Assembly (NCBI RefSeq): GCF_018129085.1
Contig: NZ_JAAGBB010000024.1
Coordinates: 1-64,000 of the forward strand
Direction: 5' to 3'
Origin: Plastoroseomonas hellenica
GTDB taxonomy: Bacteria > Pseudomonadota > Alphaproteobacteria > Acetobacterales > Acetobacteraceae
DNA: 64,000 nucleotides
The notes below the pieces were generated by a model that did not search any database, was not told the DNA's origin, and saw only the letters and a program-made list of their open reading frames with translations. Positions 60,127 through 64,000 of the stretch are shown one piece after another. Position numbers and translations under genes: made by a program. Numbering within the stretch: the stretch's first letter is position 1; every line of letters begins with the position of its first letter.

Positions 60127-61022
60127 TGGCGCCTCCGGATCAGTTCACGATGCAGGATATAGAGGCCCGCGGCAACGATCAGCACCGCGCCCGCGACCGT
60201 CGTAGTACCCGGCACGTCGCCCCAGATCAGCCAGCCGAGCCCGATCGACCACAGCATGGAGCTGTAGGAGTAAGGCCCGATGGAGGAGACCTGCGCACTC
60301 GCATAGGCCTCGGTCAGCATCACCTGGCCGATGCCACCGAACAGCCCGATGCCGATCAGCAGCAGCCATTCCGTCGCGGTCGGCGTCACCCAGACGAAGG
60401 GAAGCGCCAGGCCGGTGATCGCCGTCATAAGCAGCGACTGCCACATCACGATGGTGGTCGAGCTCTCGGTCGCCGAAAGCCCCCGCACCAGCAGCGTCGT
60501 CGCCGCGGAGAAGATGCCGTTCGAGACCGCGACGATGGTGCCGATCATCAGCAGCCGGGACATCTCCCCTTCGCCCTGGAAAGCCCCCTGCCCCAGCGCG
60601 ATCACGACAATGCCCGCGAAGCCGCCGAGCACCGCAGACCAGCGATGGATCCCGACCTTCTCGCCGAGCAGCGGGATCGAGAGCAGCGTGACGAAGAGCG
60701 GCGTCGTGTAGCTCAGCGCCGTCTGCTCGGCGAGCGGCAGTATGGTCAGCGAGAAGAAGCCGCAGGACATCGCAGCCGTGCCGGTGAAGGCGCGCAGCAG
60801 ATGCCCGGGGAAGCGTTTGGTGCGCAGCAGTGTCCAGCCGCTGCCGCGACGGAGCGCGATCGCCAGCACGACCGGCAGCGCGAAGGCATTGCGGAAGAAC
60901 ATGAGCTCTGCGAAGGGCAGGCGTTCCCCGGCTTCCTTGACGATCGCCGACATGACGGTGAAGGCGGCCGTCGCGCCCAGCATCAGCATGGCGCCGCGTC
61001 GGATGTCATGGCGGAGCGGCAT
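60123..61022 (-). CDS. DMT-superfamily (EamA) transporter
   Basis: A 299-residue ten-helix exporter of the drug/metabolite family, made of two EamA repeats. Typical motifs are MFFRNAFALPVVLAIAL, LSYTTPLFVTLLSIPLLGEKVG (first repeat) and SSMLWSIGLGWLIWGDVPG (second repeat), ending in a basic tail. It is in tandem with a second EamA gene; the pair may work as a heterodimer. The substrate is unknown. Overlaps by one base upstream and four downstream. Confidence 0.88.
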   Translation of the reverse strand: MPLRHDIRRGAMLMLGATAAFTVMSAIVKEAGERLPFAELMFFRNAFALPVVLAIALRRGSGWTLLRTKRFPGHLLRAFTGTAAMSCGFFSLTILPLAEQTALSYTTPLFVTLLSIPLLGEKVGIHRWSAVLGGFAGIVVIALGQGAFQGEGEMSRLLMIGTIVAVSNGIFSAATTLLVRGLSATESSTTIVMWQSLLMTAITGLALPFVWVTPTATEWLLLIGIGLFGGIGQVMLTEAYASAQVSSIGPYSYSSMLWSIGLGWLIWGDVPGTTTVAGAVLIVAAGLYILHRELIRRRQ

Positions 61023-61933
61023 CAGCGCCGCTCCTGCGCGCGGCGCACCCGTTCGCGGTGCAGGTTGTAGATGCCGGCCAGGATCACCAGCGCCGCGCCG
61101 AGGATCGTCGTCCAGGCCGGCACCTCGCTCCAGATCAGGAAGCCGATGCCGATGCCGTAGATGAAGGGCGTATACTCATAGGGCGCCAGCGCGCCGATCG
61201 GCGCCAGCGCGAAGGCGCGGCTGAACAGCAGATGCGCCACCGCATTCGCCGCGCCGAAGAACAGCAGCGCCAGCATCACGCCGCCCGAAGGCAGCACGGC
61301 CGGCGGCGGGAAGGTCGGCAGCAGCAGGAGGCCCATCGGCACATGCGCCGCCATCAGCCAGAAGGCGATGGTGGCCGGCTTGTCGGTGCGCGACAGCAGC
61401 CGCGTCCAGATGCGGGTCAGCGCCATGACGCAGGTCGCGCCCAGCAGCACCAGGCTCTCGATCCTCCAGAGATCGCCGGAGGGTTGCAGCATCACCAGCA
61501 CGCCCGCGAAGCCGATGCCGGTCGAGGTCATGCGCCGCCAGCCCACCGTCTCCCCCAGCAGCGGGATCGCGAGCAGGGTCATCAGCAGCGGCGTTGCACA
61601 GGCGACGGCGTAAGAATCCGCCAGCGGCACGGCGCGCACCCAGGCCCAGTACCAGCAGGCGGAGACGCAGCAATGCAGGATGCTGCGCGCCGCCAGCAGC
61701 CGCTTGTCCACCGGATAGAAGCCGCGCCCGCGCGTGATGATCGCGAGCACCGCCATGCCGATGGTGCCGCGGCAGATCATGGCCATGGCGATGCCGATCT
61801 CAGGCAACACCCATTTCACCGCGGCATCAGCGCCGGTGATGATCAGATAGCCGATGACGACCAGGCCGATGCCGCGCACCGCCTCCGCCCCGGTCGGGAC
61901 AGAGAGCGCGGCTACAGCCCGATCCGCTCGCAT
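61022..61933 (-). CDS. DMT-superfamily (EamA) transporter
   Basis: A 303-residue paralogue of the following gene, with ten predicted helices: VVIGYLIITGADAAVKWVLP, YAVACATPLLMTLLAIPLLGE, and YEYTPFIYGIGIGFLIWSEVP. The ATG at 61933 lies just after a pair of intergenic repeats. It shares only general EamA layout with its neighbour, so the two are old duplicates or separate recruits. Confidence 0.88.
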   Translation of the reverse strand: MRADRAVAALSVPTGAEAVRGIGLVVIGYLIITGADAAVKWVLPEIGIAMAMICRGTIGMAVLAIITRGRGFYPVDKRLLAARSILHCCVSACWYWAWVRAVPLADSYAVACATPLLMTLLAIPLLGETVGWRRMTSTGIGFAGVLVMLQPSGDLWRIESLVLLGATCVMALTRIWTRLLSRTDKPATIAFWLMAAHVPMGLLLLPTFPPPAVLPSGGVMLALLFFGAANAVAHLLFSRAFALAPIGALAPYEYTPFIYGIGIGFLIWSEVPAWTTILGAALVILAGIYNLHRERVRRAQERR

Positions 61934-61962
61934 TTGCTCACGACCGTGCTGTAGGAACTTTG

Positions 61963-62012
61963 TTTGATCGCGCGATTCAGACTTTTCGGCCCACAGGGCC
62001 TCAAGTCATCAC
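61963..62012 (-). repeat. Intergenic hairpin repeat, copy D
   Basis: TTTGATCGCGCGATTCAGACTT... folds as GAT, TCA bulge, GACTT, TTC/TC internal loop, GGCCC-aca-GGGCC, AAGTC, ATC. It has the same plan as copies A to C with different paired bases. It is followed after 60 nt by a near-identical unit. Confidence 0.7.
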
Positions 62013-62022
62013 CAAGGCATCG

Positions 62023-62072
62023 TTTGATCGCGTAATTCAGACTTTTCGGCCCGAAGGGCCTCAAGTCATCAC
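62023..62072 (-). repeat. Intergenic hairpin repeat, copy E
   Basis: Direct repeat of copy D at an exact 60-nt distance, with small changes (GCGTAATTCAGAC, loop GAA). It stands 14 nt from the stop of the dehydratase gene upstream in the operon. Confidence 0.7.
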
Positions 62073-62086
62073 GCTCAGGACCTCGT

Positions 62087-62911
62087 TCAGGCAAGATCCG
62101 CCTCGGCCGCCATGCAGGTGCAGCCTTCGGCATCACGGGTCTCGAGCAGCACGCGCGCCCCTTCGCGCCGCGCAAGCAGGGTCAATGCGCGCCCATCGAA
62201 GCAGGGGCGCATGCCCCGGAAGGCGAAGCGGGCCAGCCGCGCGCCAGGTGCCTGGTCCAGCGCGTGGCGCGCCAGCAGGGTCGCCTGCAAGGGGCCATGC
62301 ACGATCAGGCCGGGATAGCCCTCAACGCCGGTCACATAGGGGTGGTCGTAATGGATGCGATGGCCGTTGCCGGTCAGCGCGGAATAGCGGAACAGCATCA
62401 GCGGGTCCGGCACCAGGGTGGCGCGCGCCGCGTCCGGCCAGTCGGGCGCCGGCGCCGCCGCCTTCACCGCGACGCCCTCCGTCCCGCGATAGACAATGTC
62501 GTGCTCCTCGGTCAGCACCGGGCCGCGGTCATTGCCGATCTCGTGCCGCACCGTGACGAAGACCAGGCGGCCGGAGCCGCCGGTCTTCTCGCTAATCTTC
62601 GCGACGGTGGAGCGGCGGCTGACGCCGTCGCCGGCGCGCAGCGCATTGTCGGTGAAATCGAGCCGCCCACCCGCCCACATCCGGCGTGGCAAGTCATGCA
62701 CCGGCGGCAGGAAGCCGCCCCGCTTCGGATGCCCGTCCTCGCCCACCTCGTCCGGCACCCGCCAGTCCTGGAACAGCATCCAATGCCAGAGCGGAGGAAT
62801 GTCGCCCTCAGGCGCCGCGCGGCCGAGCGTCGCGGCGAGCCCTTGCACGAGGCGCAGGTCGAGCCGGTCCTCGCGCAACTCGGTGCGCCCGAGATACTCC
62901 TGGTACGCCAC
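62087..62911 (-). CDS. FAS1-like/MaoC-type (HTD2-like) acyl-thioester hydratase
   Basis: A 274-residue double-hotdog hydratase/dehydratase. The N-terminal half (HWMLFQDWRVP, PRRMWAGGRLDF) is the FAS1-like dehydratase domain; the C-terminal half has FRYSALTGNGHRIHYDHPYV and GLIVHGPLQATLLARH, the hydratase motif with its Asp and His. It resembles mesaconyl-C4-CoA hydratase and HTD2, acting on an acyl-CoA. The GTG start at 62911 follows the stop of the upstream membrane protein directly. Confidence 0.82.
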   Translation of the reverse strand: MAYQEYLGRTELREDRLDLRLVQGLAATLGRAAPEGDIPPLWHWMLFQDWRVPDEVGEDGHPKRGGFLPPVHDLPRRMWAGGRLDFTDNALRAGDGVSRRSTVAKISEKTGGSGRLVFVTVRHEIGNDRGPVLTEEHDIVYRGTEGVAVKAAAPAPDWPDAARATLVPDPLMLFRYSALTGNGHRIHYDHPYVTGVEGYPGLIVHGPLQATLLARHALDQAPGARLARFAFRGMRPCFDGRALTLLARREGARVLLETRDAEGCTCMAAEADLA

Positions 62912-64000
62912 TCAATCCTCCCGGACGTAGATCTTGTAGCCTTCGATGGTGCCGCCCAGACGATAGCGCTGCCAGGTCTCCGCGAAGAGGGGATGGCGAG
63001 AGAAATAGTCGATGAAGTTGAATTCCCGCCCGCACCAGGGAATGCCGGGGTTGTCGGCCACCAGCACCGCGGCCGGCGGGGCGCGTGCGAAATCCTCCGC
63101 CACCGTGCGGTAGACGAAGAACTCGGCGCGGCTCATCTCCCAGGTCTGGCGATAGCGCTCGCCATTCTCCGGGCAGGTCCGGTTGGTGCCCTGCAGCAGC
63201 CAGAGATTCATGGTGCGCAGCGTCGATTGCGCCCGGGCATAGTTCAGCGCCGGATAGACCGGATAGATATCCGGGCTCAGCACCAGCAGCCGCTCGCCAT
63301 ACGCCTCGCGCCGCAGCAGATCCGTCAGCTTCCCAGCCCGATCCCAGTTGAACCAGAACTCGCGCCAGGGCGCTTCGCCGCGCGCCGCGTAGACGCCGAT
63401 GCAGGCCGCCATGGCGGCGGCGATGAGGGGCGCCACGCCCGGGCGCCGCACCGGCGTCACCACGCCATCGAACCAGCGCGAGATGCCCGCCGCCAGCGCC
63501 GCCGAGGACAGGATCGCGATCGGGATCGCGTGGTAGCTCCAGCCCTTGTGCTGCACCCAGGCGGAGGCGAAGGCGCCGGCGGCCGCGATGACCAACACGG
63601 TCGGCAGCACCGCCCCCTCGCGCGGGCGGAAGGCGATGGCGGCGGCGCCGAGCATCAGCAGCAGCGCCGGGCCGAGCACCGGGGAGATCAGCACGTCGAA
63701 GGGGCTGAAGACGCCGAGATCGACGTAGAACTGCCAGACCAGCGGCACGACGTAGCCGAAATAATCCGGGAACAGCAGCGGGATGCAGGCGAGATAGGCG
63801 AGCCAGATGGCCGCCATCAGCCAGGGCATCGGATCGACGAGCGCCCGGCGCGGCCCGCGCCGCAGCAGCACGAAACCTTCGACCAGGGCCGGGACCGCCA
63901 GGAAGTGCGGCTTCAGGGCGAAACCGAGAGCGGCCAACACCGTGACCGCCACGGCAAGCCGGCGTGAGGCCGGTGGCCCCTGAATGCGGCGCGCCGCCAG
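62912..64000 (-). CDS. Polytopic membrane protein, 5' end outside the window
   Basis: The frame is open through the end of the window, so the N-terminus is missing; 362 residues are visible. About seven hydrophobic segments lie in the first two thirds, then a soluble tail with LVLSPDIYPVYPALNYAR, RTMNLWLLQGT and GREFNFIDYFSRH. The layout recalls GT-C sugar transferases, whose long periplasmic tail follows the helices, but no motif proves it. It is followed without a gap by the dehydratase gene. Confidence 0.6.
   Translation of the reverse strand: MAARRIQGPPASRRLAVAVTVLAALGFALKPHFLAVPALVEGFVLLRRGPRRALVDPMPWLMAAIWLAYLACIPLLFPDYFGYVVPLVWQFYVDLGVFSPFDVLISPVLGPALLLMLGAAAIAFRPREGAVLPTVLVIAAAGAFASAWVQHKGWSYHAIPIAILSSAALAAGISRWFDGVVTPVRRPGVAPLIAAAMAACIGVYAARGEAPWREFWFNWDRAGKLTDLLRREAYGERLLVLSPDIYPVYPALNYARAQSTLRTMNLWLLQGTNRTCPENGERYRQTWEMSRAEFFVYRTVAEDFARAPPAAVLVADNPGIPWCGREFNFIDYFSRHPLFAETWQRYRLGGTIEGYKIYVRED

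Overview
The window is 64 kb of GC-rich chromosomal DNA. Its style is that of an alphaproteobacterium, most likely Acetobacteraceae (Roseomonas-like): dense GC, many ATGA/GTGA gene overlaps, solo Bug/TctC receptors, a SUF-only Fe-S operon with SufT, and quinate/protocatechuate catabolism. The family-level placement is inference. I found no rRNA, tRNA or CRISPR array.

Region 1 (1-6532): the tail of an unidentified protein; glutaryl-CoA dehydrogenase, a DUF2721 protein and an RlmD/TrmA-type methyltransferase in an overlapping run; a Tat-exported MBL hydrolase; and a TetR regulator divergent from a DedA/PmtA-like membrane-lipid pair, with a clear operator-like inverted repeat between them.

Region 2 (6500-12797) is the most interesting. 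A coupled operon encodes an MBL hydrolase, a 2-hydroxyacid dehydrogenase that keeps the whole phosphite (phosphonate) dehydrogenase PtxD active site, and a LysR regulator placed as in ptxDE. Next to it are a phosphonate-monoester-hydrolase-type sulfatase-fold enzyme with its formylglycine motif and two orphan Bug receptors. No ABC transporter of the ptxABC type is present. I read this as a possible reduced-phosphorus or phosphonate-ester locus of new layout.

Region 3 (12870-22853): an NmrA/HxlR pair, a GNAT and LysR pair, and a quinate/shikimate-to-protocatechuate block. The block holds a Bug receptor, a BKACE enzyme, PcaH, PcaG and a QuiC two-domain dehydratase on the minus strand, a QsuD-like dehydrogenase on the plus strand, and a TetR regulator.

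Region 4 (22874-29385) is the SUF operon (Rrf2 regulator, SufB, C, D, S, U, T, A). The TetR gene sits at its 3' end.

Region 5 (29576-34414): an alpha/beta hydrolase, cyclopropane fatty acid synthase, an SDR, a nitroreductase and a NUDIX hydrolase.

Region 6 (34541-59208) is a surface-polysaccharide locus. It has FkbM methyltransferases, a 1574-residue protein fusing FkbM, a coiled coil and three GT4 domains, a NeuD-like acetyltransferase, seven further GT4-like enzymes, a DegT aminotransferase (perosamine-synthase type), a GT2 and a WxcM-like two-domain enzyme. AT-richer patches and two head-to-head IS5 transposase scars suggest assembly by transfer.

Region 7 (59242-64000): a minus-strand operon with a FAS1-like/MaoC dehydratase, two DMT exporters and a LACTB2-like MBL protein, preceded by a truncated membrane protein.

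A thread through the window is a family of intergenic hairpin repeats (17579-17713, 27372-27429, 61963-62072). All sit just after a stop codon inside minus-strand operons and share one folded shape with compensating base changes. A separate hairpin of about 160 nt fills the gap after the LysR gene at 15523.
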